In this document: positions 35,661-44,690 of the stretch, piece after piece
Layout of the letters: each line of letters opens with the position of its first letter
Position numbering within the stretch: the stretch's first letter is position 1
From: Arthrobacter sp. Soil782
GTDB lineage: Bacteria; Actinomycetota; Actinomycetes; Actinomycetales; Micrococcaceae
DNA: 64,000 nucleotides
Assembly (NCBI RefSeq): GCF_001428435.1
Contig: NZ_LMSO01000001.1
Location: 1 to 64,000, forward strand
Direction: 5' to 3'
Made by a program: the position numbers and the translations under genes
The notes under the pieces: generated by a model
What the model saw: only the letters and a program-made list of their open reading frames with translations
What the model was told of the DNA's origin: nothing
The model's database searches: none

Positions 35661-35708
35661 ATGAAGGCACTTTTGAACATCATCTGGCTACTTTTCGGCG
35701 GATACTGA
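35661..35708 (+). pseudogene. 15-residue remnant of a YccF-family membrane protein gene
   Basis: ATG 35661 (GGGAAG 10 bases upstream) opens a 15-residue frame MKALLNIIWLLFGGY ending at TGA 35706. This is closely like the first 15 residues of actinobacterial YccF-domain proteins (MK-LLNIIWL-FGG). Nothing resembling the rest of YccF follows; 14 bases later the PBP gene ends on the other strand. The start signal survives while the body is gone, which suggests a deletion. It could also be a genuine micropeptide. Confidence 0.5.
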
Positions 35709-35722
35709 TCTGGCCGGCGTGC

Positions 35723-37687
35723 CTACTGACCGGCCCCGCGAAGGAATTCCTCCATCAGCGGGCCGCCGGAGATGGAGCCGCGTTCTCCCTCCTCAACGAA
35801 AACGGCAACCGCAAGATCCCCCTGCAGGGCCACCACCCAGGCGTGCGTGCGCGGCGGATCCTCCGTCCCGAATTCGGCTGTACCGGTCTTGGCGAGGACC
35901 GGCTCGCCCGGGATATCCGCGAGCAGTTGTGCGCCTCCCACTGTGACGACGGCCCCCATCATCTCCCGAAGATCCGCCGCCTCAGCAGCGGTCAGGCTGC
36001 TTGGCGTTGGAGCCGGCTGTGTCTCGGCTTCTGCTGTTTGGTCAGTTGCGGGCTCAGTTGAAGCCGACGACGACGGCGCCTCCTCCGGCGCTGCGGTCCC
36101 TGCCAGGAGCGTGGGTGCCACCCGTTCCCCGGCGCTGACCGAGGCGGCCATGATGGCCAGGGACAGTGGGGAGACCAGGACCTCGCCCTGCCCAATCATG
36201 GATGCTGCATGAGCAGTGCCGTCCGCCTCCGTCGGAACCGAGCCGAAGAAAGCCGGGGTTCCAATGGGAACGTCGATTCCAATGCCCAGGTCCGCGGCAG
36301 CCGAGGCCAGCGCTTCCTGGGAAACGACGTCGCGCTGGGAGATGAATCCGGTGTTGCAGGATTGCGCAACTGCCTGCAGGAGCGGAATTTCCCCGGTGAA
36401 CTGCGCCGGATACCCCGGCACGTTGTTGAACGCGCGCCCCTCGACCACCAGCTCCTCGGGGCAGCTGGTGGGGCTCTGCGGGGTGAAGCCGTTCTTGAGC
36501 AGGGCAAGTGATGTGGCCACCTTGAAGGTGGATCCGGGCGGATACTGGCCAAGCAGTGCGGTCTGCAAACCCTCGCTGCCGGGGCCGTTCGCGACCGTCA
36601 GGATCTCTCCAGTTGATGGCCGGATAGCCACGATCGAGGATGCCGAGGGTTCTTCTGCGAGCACGTTCTCTGCCAGTGTCTGCAGCGCCGGATCAAGGGT
36701 GAGTTCCAGCGGCTCTCCGGGAACCGGCGCCTTATCGAAGAGCACTTCGCTGGTGCGTGCTTCTCCCTCCCCGGTCACGGCTTCGATGACCATCCCCGGG
36801 GTGCCGCCCAGCTGCTCGTCATACTGCAACTGAAGGCCCGATAAGCCCGCAACATCACCCGGTTCGAGGCGACCAGCAGACTGCTCCACCAGCTCAGCCG
36901 TCACCGGCCCAACGGACCCCAGCAGCTCCCGGGCAAAGGTGCGGGTGGGAGCAAGGGACATGGTGTCCGGGATGCCGGATGCTCCCGGGATGGCGTCAAT
37001 CTCTTCGTCCGAGACGGGACGGTCCTCGTTGTCACGCAGGACGATCGCCTCGACGAAGGCCTGCTCGCCGGCGCTCAGCACCTGTTCTGTGTAGGCGGCA
37101 GGATCGATGCCGACTAGATCGGCCAGCGCGGCGGACGACGATTCAAGCCCGGAAGCCTCGATCCGCGTCTTGTCGATGCCCACCCTGATGACCGGGCGGT
37201 CTGTCACCAGGACCTCGCCGCCGGCGCCCAGGACTTCCGCGCGTTCGGCCGGTGTGCGGGAGACCGCAAGCGAAGCTTCGGCACTGAGGCCGTCAACGGC
37301 GACGGAGGGATCCCAGCCCGCCTGCCATTGGTCATCGACCAGCGTCAGCTCGGCGGTGGTGGTGTAGGCCCAATCCTTGTCGCTGTCATCAAGATCCCAC
37401 ACATGATTCAGCTGGGCCGTTGCGGTGTCTTCTCCCGTCGATTCCACGCCCGCAACGGAGACCTTCGGTGAAACCGCGTCAAGGGCAGCGGTGATTTCTT
37501 CGAGCTGCGCTGTGGCATCCTCACCGGAGACGGCGGCAAAAGCAACGCTGCTCAGGTCCCCGCTGGCCAAGCCCTCGGCGAGGCGTGTGGCTGCATCCTC
37601 GGCCGTAGGACCATCCTGTGAGCAGGAGGTCAGCGTCAACGCCAACGCGGCAACGGTCAGGACGGACGTGATGTTGGTTTTCCCCAT
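35723..37687 (-). CDS. Lipoprotein penicillin-binding protein with MecA-N-like domain (transpeptidase)
   Basis: 654 residues from ATG 37687. The signal MGKTNITSVLTVAALALTLT ends at a lipobox LTSC, so it is lipid-anchored outside the membrane. Residues 30-130 resemble the NTF2-like MecA-N domain; 150-330 the PBP dimerisation domain. The transpeptidase domain has PPGSTFKVATS (SxxK, about 386), AQSCNTGF (SxN, about 440) and LAKTGTAEF (KTG, about 598). Class B type, cross-linking peptidoglycan. Divergent from the aldo/keto reductase gene. Confidence 0.9.
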   Translation of the reverse strand: MGKTNITSVLTVAALALTLTSCSQDGPTAEDAATRLAEGLASGDLSSVAFAAVSGEDATAQLEEITAALDAVSPKVSVAGVESTGEDTATAQLNHVWDLDDSDKDWAYTTTAELTLVDDQWQAGWDPSVAVDGLSAEASLAVSRTPAERAEVLGAGGEVLVTDRPVIRVGIDKTRIEASGLESSSAALADLVGIDPAAYTEQVLSAGEQAFVEAIVLRDNEDRPVSDEEIDAIPGASGIPDTMSLAPTRTFARELLGSVGPVTAELVEQSAGRLEPGDVAGLSGLQLQYDEQLGGTPGMVIEAVTGEGEARTSEVLFDKAPVPGEPLELTLDPALQTLAENVLAEEPSASSIVAIRPSTGEILTVANGPGSEGLQTALLGQYPPGSTFKVATSLALLKNGFTPQSPTSCPEELVVEGRAFNNVPGYPAQFTGEIPLLQAVAQSCNTGFISQRDVVSQEALASAAADLGIGIDVPIGTPAFFGSVPTEADGTAHAASMIGQGEVLVSPLSLAIMAASVSAGERVAPTLLAGTAAPEEAPSSSASTEPATDQTAEAETQPAPTPSSLTAAEAADLREMMGAVVTVGGAQLLADIPGEPVLAKTGTAEFGTEDPPRTHAWVVALQGDLAVAVFVEEGERGSISGGPLMEEFLRGAGQ

Positions 37688-37786
37688 GGGTTCATTATTG
37701 CCGACGTGCTTCCCGGATGGTCCCGCTTGTCCACATACGCCGCGCAGGTCTGTCGGGCGGCCTGTCAGCGGAATACCATCTAGGGC

Positions 37787-38785
37787 ATGACCCTCATCCG
37801 GACTGAACTGGCAACCGGCCTCACCGTGAGCGCCCAGGGATTCGGCGGCATGGCGCTCACCGATGTCTACGGCGGGCTCGATCAGGAACAGGCACTGAAA
37901 ACGCTCCACCATGCTGTCGACACCGGCGTGACGTTCATCGACACGGCTGACGTGTACGGTGCGGGCAGCAACGAAGAACTCGTTGGCCGGCTGCTTGCGG
38001 CGCGGCGGGACGAGGTGGAAGTTGCCACCAAGTTCGGAATCGAGGGGAGCCCGGCCTCAGGTTACACGGGCGTCCGCGGAGATGCTGCCTATGTGCAAAG
38101 CGCAGCAGAAGCCAGCCTGCGGCGGCTGGGAACGGGCGTCATCGACCTCTATTACATGCACCGGCGTGATACTTCCGTACCGATCGAAGAGACAGTCAAC
38201 GCGATGGCGGAACTGGTTGCAGCGGGAAAGGTGCGCCACCTGGGACTGTCAGAGGTGACTGCGGATGAGCTGTCGGCCGCCCATGCCGTGCACCCGATCG
38301 CCGCCGTACAGAGCGAATGGTCCATTTGGAGCCGGGACGTCGAACGTCAGGTTGTGCCCGCAGCTGCACGGCTCGGGGTTGGGTTTGTGCCTTATTCGCC
38401 GCTCGGTAGGGGTTTCCTCACCGGGACGGTCCAGGCCCGGTCACTCTCTGCCGGCGACTTCCGGCATCGCGTGCCGAGGTTCAGCGCGGACGCGATGGAT
38501 GCCAATGCCGCCGTGGTGGAAGCCGTCCAAGCGGTGGCCGTCAATGCCGGAGCCACGCCCGCGCAGGTCGCCCTTGCCTGGCTCGGGGCGCAGGGCTCCA
38601 AGTTTGGGCTTCCGGTAGTTCCGATTCCCGGCACCCGCAAACCGGAGCGCATCGACGAGAACGCAGGCGCGCTTTCGGTGACGCTTTCCGACGCGGATCT
38701 GGATGTGCTGGATGCGGCTGCGGACCTCGTGGTGGGCGAGCGCAGTGCCAACCCCGGCTGGGTGTCGAAGGGCAGGGAGGCCTGA
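37787..38785 (+). CDS. Aldo/keto reductase
   Basis: 332 residues. The catalytic tetrad is visible: Asp in FIDTADVYGAGSNEELVG, Tyr in the same motif, Lys in VEVATKFG and His in DLYYMHRRD. The middle VQSEWSIWSRD and VPYSPLGRGFLTG and the C-terminal VPIPGTRKPERIDENAGA are the signature of the AKR13 / YajO-like group. NADPH-dependent carbonyl reductase; substrate unknown. Single gene. Confidence 0.93.
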   Translation: MTLIRTELATGLTVSAQGFGGMALTDVYGGLDQEQALKTLHHAVDTGVTFIDTADVYGAGSNEELVGRLLAARRDEVEVATKFGIEGSPASGYTGVRGDAAYVQSAAEASLRRLGTGVIDLYYMHRRDTSVPIEETVNAMAELVAAGKVRHLGLSEVTADELSAAHAVHPIAAVQSEWSIWSRDVERQVVPAAARLGVGFVPYSPLGRGFLTGTVQARSLSAGDFRHRVPRFSADAMDANAAVVEAVQAVAVNAGATPAQVALAWLGAQGSKFGLPVVPIPGTRKPERIDENAGALSVTLSDADLDVLDAAADLVVGERSANPGWVSKGREA

Positions 38786-38852
38786 GGCGGCTCTGTGCAT
38801 CGGCAGCGGTTCGCCTGAAGTGAAAACGCCCTCCGAGCACTGCGGGCGTGAA

Positions 38853-38873
38853 GTTGAGCGTAGTACACTCAAC
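38853..38873. promoter_or_regulatory. HAIR operator for HspR upstream of clpB
   Basis: GTTGAGC (38853-38859), seven bases, ACTCAAC (38867-38873). It matches the HspR consensus with one change in the left half (C for T) and lies 32 bases before the clpB ATG. It shares the format of the two dnaK operators in this window. Confidence 0.9.
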
Positions 38874-38904
38874 TTAGTAGTTGCGCTAATGCAGGAGGGC
38901 CAGC

Positions 38905-41502
38905 ATGGACACCAAGTTCACCACCAAGAGCCAGGAAGCACTGTCTGCTTCCGCTATGAATGCCTCCACCGCAGGAAACCCCCAGGTGGAGCCCGCACAC
39001 GTACTCAAGGCGTTGATGGATCAGCGGGACGGTGTGGCTGTCGCGCTGCTCTCGGCTGCCGGTGTGGTCGCTGACAGTGTCAGCGTAAAGGCGAGCGCCG
39101 CGATCAAGGCGATGCCGTCGTCGTCGGGTTCATCCGTTGCCCAGGCACAGTTTTCACAGCCCATGCTGCGGGTCATCACCGCTGCGCAGCAGGAGGCGGA
39201 ATCGCTGGGGGACTCCTTCGTCTCCACCGAACACCTCCTCCTCGGGATCGCCGCTGACTCCGGGCCTGCAGGCCGAATTCTGCGCGAGGAAGGAGCCTCC
39301 CGTGATGCGCTGATTGCGGCGCTCCCGGGCGTGCGTGGGGACCGGCGCGTCACCAGCCCTGATCCGGAGAATACGTTCCAGGCGCTCGAGAAGTTCGGTG
39401 TGGACCTGACGGCGATCGCGCGCTCGGGCAAGCTGGACCCGGTCATTGGCCGTGATACCGAGATTCGCCGCGTGGTGCAGGTGCTCTCTCGCCGTACCAA
39501 GAACAATCCCGTGCTGATCGGTGAGCCGGGGGTCGGCAAGACGGCCGTCGTGGAAGGCCTGGCGCAGCGCATGGTCGCGGGGGACGTTCCTGAGTCACTG
39601 AGGGGCAAGACGCTCATCAGCCTCGATCTGGGTTCGATGATCGCCGGTGCAAAGTACCGCGGGGAGTTCGAGGAACGCCTCAAGGCGGTCCTTGAGGAAA
39701 TCAAAGCCTCGAACGGACAGGTGGTCACCTTCATCGATGAGCTGCATACAGTTGTCGGAGCGGGTGCGTCGGAAGGGTCCATGGACGCCGGCAACATGCT
39801 CAAGCCCATGCTCGCCCGCGGCGAGCTGCGCCTGATCGGCGCCACCACCCTGGACGAGTACCGGGAGAACATCGAGAAAGACGCGGCGCTCGAACGCCGG
39901 TTCCAGCAGGTCTACGTCGGTGAGCCAAGCGTTCAGGACACCGTGGGCATCCTGCGCGGGCTCAAGGAACGCTATGAAGCCCACCACAAGGTGTCCATTG
40001 CGGACTCGGCGCTGGTGGCGGCCGCAACACTGTCCAACCGGTACATCAGCGGCCGCCAGCTTCCGGACAAGGCCATCGACCTGGTGGATGAAGCGGCGTC
40101 CCGGCTGCGGATGGAGATCGATTCCGCACCGGAGGAAATCGACCAGCTGCGCCGCGCCGTCGACCGCCTCACCATGGAGGAACTTGCGCTCGAGGGCGAG
40201 TCCGATGAAGCTTCCGTTGAGCGTCTGGAGGCCCTTCGCGCGGACATGGCGGACCGCAAGGAGCAGCTCGCTGCGCTGAACGCCCGCTGGGAGGCGGAAA
40301 AGGCCGGGCTGAACCGCATCGGCGATCTCAAGGCGAAGCTGGATGAACTGCGCTCACAGCAGGAACGCACCCAGCGCGAGGGTGATTTCGAGACTGCCTC
40401 CCGTATTCTCTACGGCGAGATACCGCAGGTCCAGCGGGAACTTGATGCCGCGCAGGCCGAGGAGGAGCGGTCCGCGGATTCGCCGGAGCTGATGGTCGCG
40501 GAGGAGGTCACGGCGTCGGACATTGCGGAGGTGATCTCTGCGTGGACCGGTATTCCGGCGGGCCGCATGCTGCAGGGTGAAAGCCACAAGCTGCTCCATA
40601 TGGAGGAGAACCTTGGTGAGCGCCTGATCGGCCAGAAGAAGGCCGTTGCGTCGGTTTCCGATGCAGTGCGCCGCGCCCGTGCCGGGATTTCGGACCCGGA
40701 CCGGCCCACCGGATCTTTCCTCTTCCTCGGGCCTACCGGTGTAGGTAAAACTGAACTCGCCAAGGCCCTCGCGGACTTCCTGTTCGACGATGAGCGTGCA
40801 ATGATCCGCATCGACATGTCCGAGTACTCGGAGAAGCATGCGGTTGCGCGGCTGGTCGGCGCGCCTCCCGGGTACGTGGGGTATGAGGAGGGCGGGCAGC
40901 TCACCGAAGCGGTCCGGCGCAGGCCCTACAGCGTCGTGCTGCTCGACGAGGTGGAAAAAGCTCATCCCGAAGCGTTTGACATCCTCCTTCAAGTGCTCGA
41001 CGACGGCCGGCTCACCGATGGTCAGGGCCGCACGGTGGACTTCCGCAACGTGATCCTGGTGATGACATCCAACCTGGGTTCCCAGTTCCTGGTGGACCCC
41101 ACCGTGGATGAGGCCGCGCGCCGGGATGCGGTCATGTCGGTGGTGAACTCAAGCTTCAAGCCGGAGTTCCTCAACCGGCTTGATGACATCATCATGTTCG
41201 ACGCCCTCAGCATTGAGGAGCTCTCGCAGATTGTAGATCTGCAGGTGGCTGCGCTCGCGGCCCGGCTTCAGCACCGCCGGCTCACACTCGATGTCACCGA
41301 CGCCGCGCGGGAATGGCTGGCACTCACCGGGTTTGACCCCGCGTACGGTGCCCGGCCGCTTCGCCGCCTGGTGCAGCGTGAGATCGGCGACCGCCTCGCG
41401 CGGGGCTTGTTGTCAGGAGAAATCAGCGACGGCGACAAGGTACGGGTTGACCGAGCAGCGGACGGGGCAGCAGGGCTGAGCGTCGGCAGCGTTACGGCCT
41501 AA
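38905..41502 (+). CDS. clpB: ClpB disaggregase
   Basis: 865 residues. N-domain (1-145) with two Clp-N repeats, first AAA+ module with [13 protein letters not shown] at about 206 and [15 protein letters not shown], a middle coiled-coil (about 400-520, [20 protein letters not shown] onward) and a second AAA+ module with [15 protein letters not shown] at about 608, [16 protein letters not shown] and a C-terminal domain ending [18 protein letters not shown]. Works with DnaK to resolve aggregates. AGGAGGG precedes the ATG. Control by HspR is inferred from the operator at 38853-38873. Confidence 0.97.
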   Translation: MDTKFTTKSQEALSASAMNASTAGNPQVEPAHVLKALMDQRDGVAVALLSAAGVVADSVSVKASAAIKAMPSSSGSSVAQAQFSQPMLRVITAAQQEAESLGDSFVSTEHLLLGIAADSGPAGRILREEGASRDALIAALPGVRGDRRVTSPDPENTFQALEKFGVDLTAIARSGKLDPVIGRDTEIRRVVQVLSRRTKNNPVLIGEPGVGKTAVVEGLAQRMVAGDVPESLRGKTLISLDLGSMIAGAKYRGEFEERLKAVLEEIKASNGQVVTFIDELHTVVGAGASEGSMDAGNMLKPMLARGELRLIGATTLDEYRENIEKDAALERRFQQVYVGEPSVQDTVGILRGLKERYEAHHKVSIADSALVAAATLSNRYISGRQLPDKAIDLVDEAASRLRMEIDSAPEEIDQLRRAVDRLTMEELALEGESDEASVERLEALRADMADRKEQLAALNARWEAEKAGLNRIGDLKAKLDELRSQQERTQREGDFETASRILYGEIPQVQRELDAAQAEEERSADSPELMVAEEVTASDIAEVISAWTGIPAGRMLQGESHKLLHMEENLGERLIGQKKAVASVSDAVRRARAGISDPDRPTGSFLFLGPTGVGKTELAKALADFLFDDERAMIRIDMSEYSEKHAVARLVGAPPGYVGYEEGGQLTEAVRRRPYSVVLLDEVEKAHPEAFDILLQVLDDGRLTDGQGRTVDFRNVILVMTSNLGSQFLVDPTVDEAARRDAVMSVVNSSFKPEFLNRLDDIIMFDALSIEELSQIVDLQVAALAARLQHRRLTLDVTDAAREWLALTGFDPAYGARPLRRLVQREIGDRLARGLLSGEISDGDKVRVDRAADGAAGLSVGSVTA

Positions 41503-41513
41503 AACTGGCAGAA

Positions 41514-41540
41514 CCCCGTGCCGACGGCGCCGGTACGGGG
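41514..41540 (+). terminator. Hairpin terminator after clpB
   Basis: CCCCGTGCCG (41514-41523) pairs with CGGTACGGGG (41531-41540) with one G-T pair and a 7-nt loop, 12 bases after the clpB stop. No U-tract, but it lies between convergent genes. Confidence 0.6.
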
Positions 41541-41559
41541 ATCCAGGCACTTCTTCCGG

Positions 41560-42882
41560 TCACCCGGCAAGCAGGGAGTCTGTGATGACGTTGCCCTCAT
41601 CGGAGACTACGAAGCAGTCGATGCGCCGGTCGCCGTCCGCCCAGGTACCCGACGTCGGGGTGACCTGGGTCAGTGTGAGGTCCGCGTACTCTGCGGCCGC
41701 GTTCTCATCAATCGCCACCGAGTTGCACAGATCGTCTCCGCTGGCATTCAGTGCAGCTTCCCCGGGGAACTCTGAGTCCTCGGGGAAGGATGTGGTGGCC
41801 AGTAGCTGGGCATTGTGCGGCGTGGTGCACGTAACGGTGGTGACGTCAGCGCTGAGGTCAGTGGAATCGAAGCCGAGGATACAGTCTCCGGCGACGAGTT
41901 CGAGGGGCGAGATGCCTTCCGCAATGATTCCGTCCGCACCCGGAGTGGTACTGGCAGGGGACGCGGCATCGGAAGTGTCCGCACGCAGCGCATTGACGAT
42001 GCTCGCGATCGCGAAGATCAACAGGGCGAGCACCACCAGTCCCGCAACACCCAGAATGATCAGCTTTTTCCGGCTTCCGCCGTGGGACGAGCGGCCGGCG
42101 GAACGGGCTCGGATGCGCGTAGGGGCAGGGTCATCCCCTCCCGCCGGTGGAAGGCCATAGGGCCCGCCAACAGGCGGAACAGGGCTCCCGGGAGCCTGCG
42201 GCTGCCCGCTCGCGAATGGTTGGGCCCAGGGCGCTTTGGGAGCGGCGGAATCTGCGGATGCGCTGGTTGCTTCCGGTTCTTCAGTTCCGGTTTCAGCTGC
42301 GACTTCAGTCCCGGTTCCAGTTCCGGTGGGGTCGGTTGGTTGCGGGTCCCCGGCGGCGGTTGTACCCTCATCGGCCTTCAAGGCGGCGGCGGATGCGTTA
42401 GCTTGGCCGGCGTCGAACAACGCGTCCCAGCGGGCCTCATCGCTGCCCGGGCCCGTCCAGGCCGGCTCGGTGCCTGATGCCGCGAAACTCGTCAATCCGC
42501 CTGGCGCTGCATCCCCTGCTGCGCCGCCGGCAGGCGCAGTGCCCGCCGGCACGGCAGCCTCAGCCGGGTCCTCGGTGGGACGGGGGCCGGCTACCAGTGT
42601 GCCGACGTCCTCTGCTTCTTTCGCTACCTGCGCGGCCTCTGCAGCCGCATCATCCAAAGAGGCGGCTTCGGCTGCGTCCCCGCTGATTTCCGCCGCTCCA
42701 AGGGACGGTTCAATGAGCCGGACATCCTCGGCCGAGGTGTTGAGGGTAGGTTCCACCGCATCCCCGGAGACATCCGGATCCGCAAGGTAAACGTCCTCGG
42801 CCTTGAGGATCTCGGGCTCCGGAACGGAAGCGTCTGCCGATGCCGATTTGTCATCCTCCGGCGTGTCCGGCTGATCGCTCAT
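41560..42882 (-). CDS. Membrane-anchored septum-formation-family protein
   Basis: 440 residues from ATG 42882 (GAGGGGGCAG upstream). A long Ala/Glu/Pro-rich N-terminus (residues 1-265, compositionally biased) is followed by one membrane helix LIILGVAGLVVLALLIFAIA at about 280-299. The extracytoplasmic C-terminal domain reads VAGDCILGFDST, TVTCTTPHNAQLL, FPGEAALNASGDDLC and WADGDRRIDCFV. The GDC, CTTPHNAQ and CNS/DCF pattern with paired cysteines is that of the Septum_form (PF13845) domain. Its role in actinobacterial division is only loosely known. Confidence 0.82.
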   Translation of the reverse strand: MSDQPDTPEDDKSASADASVPEPEILKAEDVYLADPDVSGDAVEPTLNTSAEDVRLIEPSLGAAEISGDAAEAASLDDAAAEAAQVAKEAEDVGTLVAGPRPTEDPAEAAVPAGTAPAGGAAGDAAPGGLTSFAASGTEPAWTGPGSDEARWDALFDAGQANASAAALKADEGTTAAGDPQPTDPTGTGTGTEVAAETGTEEPEATSASADSAAPKAPWAQPFASGQPQAPGSPVPPVGGPYGLPPAGGDDPAPTRIRARSAGRSSHGGSRKKLIILGVAGLVVLALLIFAIASIVNALRADTSDAASPASTTPGADGIIAEGISPLELVAGDCILGFDSTDLSADVTTVTCTTPHNAQLLATTSFPEDSEFPGEAALNASGDDLCNSVAIDENAAAEYADLTLTQVTPTSGTWADGDRRIDCFVVSDEGNVITDSLLAG

Positions 42883-43156
42883 AGTGAACTGCCCCCTCAT
42901 GCGCCTGCCGGAACGGCGGGCTGGCTATGGTCATGATTACCCCACGACTCTAGCTAACAAAGGGCTTTTCCCCCATGGAGGCAGACCTTCGGTGGGTCTC
43001 CGGCTCCATCCGGCGGTGGGGCCCGCACGTCCGGCCCGAGAAACCATGTAACCTATACATACGACACATTAACCGGATACTCCGGGGCCTCGCTACGCCG
43101 TTATTTTGTTGGCCATGGCGACCACCTCCGGATCGACGCAAAAAGGGGGTCACGCC

Positions 43157-43384
43157 ATGGGGCGCGGCCGTCAGAAGGCGAAAGCCACCAAGCAGGCACG
43201 GGACATGAAGTATTTCAGCCCGTCCACGGACTACTCGGCGCTGCAACGCGAGCTCAAGGCAACCGGTAGTCGTGCCTCCCGCCATGATGATCCGGTTGAG
43301 CCGGATTATTCGGCGTATGAGGATAAATACGCGGAGCAGTTTGATGATGAAGAGGACGACGGCGGCACCCGCCGCATCGGATAA
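43157..43384 (+). CDS. DUF3073 family small protein
   Basis: 75 residues from ATG 43157, preceded by AAGGGGG. The highly conserved start MGRGRQKAKATKQARDMKY, then FSPSTDYSALQRELKA, DPVEPDYSAYEDKYAEQ and an acidic tail, is diagnostic of DUF3073, a family restricted to actinobacteria. Function unknown. Monocistronic, with a strong terminator at 43422-43462 shared with purM. Confidence 0.93.
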   Translation: MGRGRQKAKATKQARDMKYFSPSTDYSALQRELKATGSRASRHDDPVEPDYSAYEDKYAEQFDDEEDDGGTRRIG

Positions 43385-43421
43385 CCTCCTCTTCTGAGCA
43401 GAACGCTCGCATAAGACGTTG

Positions 43422-43462
43422 AGAACCAGCGGCCAGGACGATCACGTCAGGCCGCTGGTTCT
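43422..43462. terminator. Bidirectional terminator between DUF3073 and purM
   Basis: AGAACCAGCGGCC (43422-43434) and GGCCGCTGGTTCT (43450-43462) are perfect 13-bp complements with a 15-nt loop. TTGTTGT follows on the plus strand. It lies between convergent genes. Confidence 0.85.
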
Positions 43463-43565
43463 TGTTGTGCCCAAGAATTGTGATGCGGCTCGGTAGCCGC
43501 TGCCCGATGGGACATTTTCGGGGCCTCCGCCCGGACCAGTGCCCGAGCGGGGCTCCCGAAGAAGA

Positions 43566-44690
43566 TCAGGCGTAGGAACCGACCAGCCGCACGGAGCCGC
43601 CGTCCACACCCTTTGCACCCTGCACATAATCAGGTCCGTCGGTGCTCTCGCGGGAAGCACGTGCCACCTGGCCCATGACCCACGCGGGAACGCCGCGATC
43701 GTTCAGCCGTGCAACAGCGCTGTCGGCTCCTGCCGCGGAAACCACCGCCACCATGCCGACACCGAGGTTCAGCGTGCGCTCCAGATCCGGCAGCGGTACG
43801 CTTCCCAGCTCGGACACCAGGCTGAAAACCGGCGGAAGCGACCAGGTGGAGCGATCCACGGTTGCTTCAAGTCCACGCGGCAGAACGCGCGCGAGATTGG
43901 CGGCAAGACCGCCGCCGGTGACATGGCTGAAACCGTGGACGGCGCCGTCGGAATCAAGGGGGAAGCGCCGGGCGAGGTCCAGGCAGTCGGCCGCGTATAC
44001 GCGCGTGGGCTCGAGGAGTTCCTCACCGAGCGTGCGCCCGAGTTCCGAGACCTGCCGGTCCAGGGCCCAGCCGGCCTGGTTGATGACTCTGCGGACCAGC
44101 GAGTAGCCGTTGGAGTGCAGGCCGGAGGACGCCATGCCGATAATGACGTCGCCCTCGCGCACCCGCTCAGGGCCAAGCAGTGCGTCCGCTTCCACCACGC
44201 CGGTGGCGGCGCCCGCGACGTCATATTCATGCTCACCCAGGAGGCCGGGATGCTCGGCGGTCTCGCCTCCCACGAGGGCCGTTCCCGCGACGGAACAAGC
44301 GGAGGCGATTCCGCGCACAATAGCTGCGATGCGGTCAGGGACCACCTTGCCGCAGGCGATGTAGTCGGTCATGTAGAGGGGCTCCGCACCAACCACCACG
44401 ATGTCATCCACGACCATGCCCACGAGATCGAACCCGATGGTGTCATGGATATCCATGGCCTGCGCGATGGCAACCTTGGTTCCCACACCGTCAGTTGAGG
44501 TGGCGAGCAGCGGCTTGCGGTACGTCAGCAGCTTCGAGACATCGTAGAGACCCGCGAAACCGCCGACGCCGCCGACAACATTGGTTGTGTGGGTGGCCTT
44601 GATGGCGTCCTTCATGAGCTCCACCGCCCGATCGCCGGCTTCGACGTCTACTCCGGCGCTTGCATAGGTGATGGGGTCAGGTGAGCTCAT
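43566..44690 (-). CDS. purM: Phosphoribosylformylglycinamidine cyclo-ligase
   Basis: 374 residues; the ATG overlaps the purF stop by 4 bases. Signature segments: ITYASAGVDVEAGDRAVELM at the N-terminus, STDGVGTKVAIAQAMDIHDT with the PurM glycine-rich motif, ALVGGETAEHPGLL and VIGMASSGLHSNGYSLVRRV. It catalyses the ATP-dependent closure of FGAM to AIR, step 5 of purine synthesis. Cytoplasmic, second gene of the purF-purM pair. Confidence 0.97.
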   Translation of the reverse strand: MSSPDPITYASAGVDVEAGDRAVELMKDAIKATHTTNVVGGVGGFAGLYDVSKLLTYRKPLLATSTDGVGTKVAIAQAMDIHDTIGFDLVGMVVDDIVVVGAEPLYMTDYIACGKVVPDRIAAIVRGIASACSVAGTALVGGETAEHPGLLGEHEYDVAGAATGVVEADALLGPERVREGDVIIGMASSGLHSNGYSLVRRVINQAGWALDRQVSELGRTLGEELLEPTRVYAADCLDLARRFPLDSDGAVHGFSHVTGGGLAANLARVLPRGLEATVDRSTWSLPPVFSLVSELGSVPLPDLERTLNLGVGMVAVVSAAGADSAVARLNDRGVPAWVMGQVARASRESTDGPDYVQGAKGVDGGSVRLVGSYA

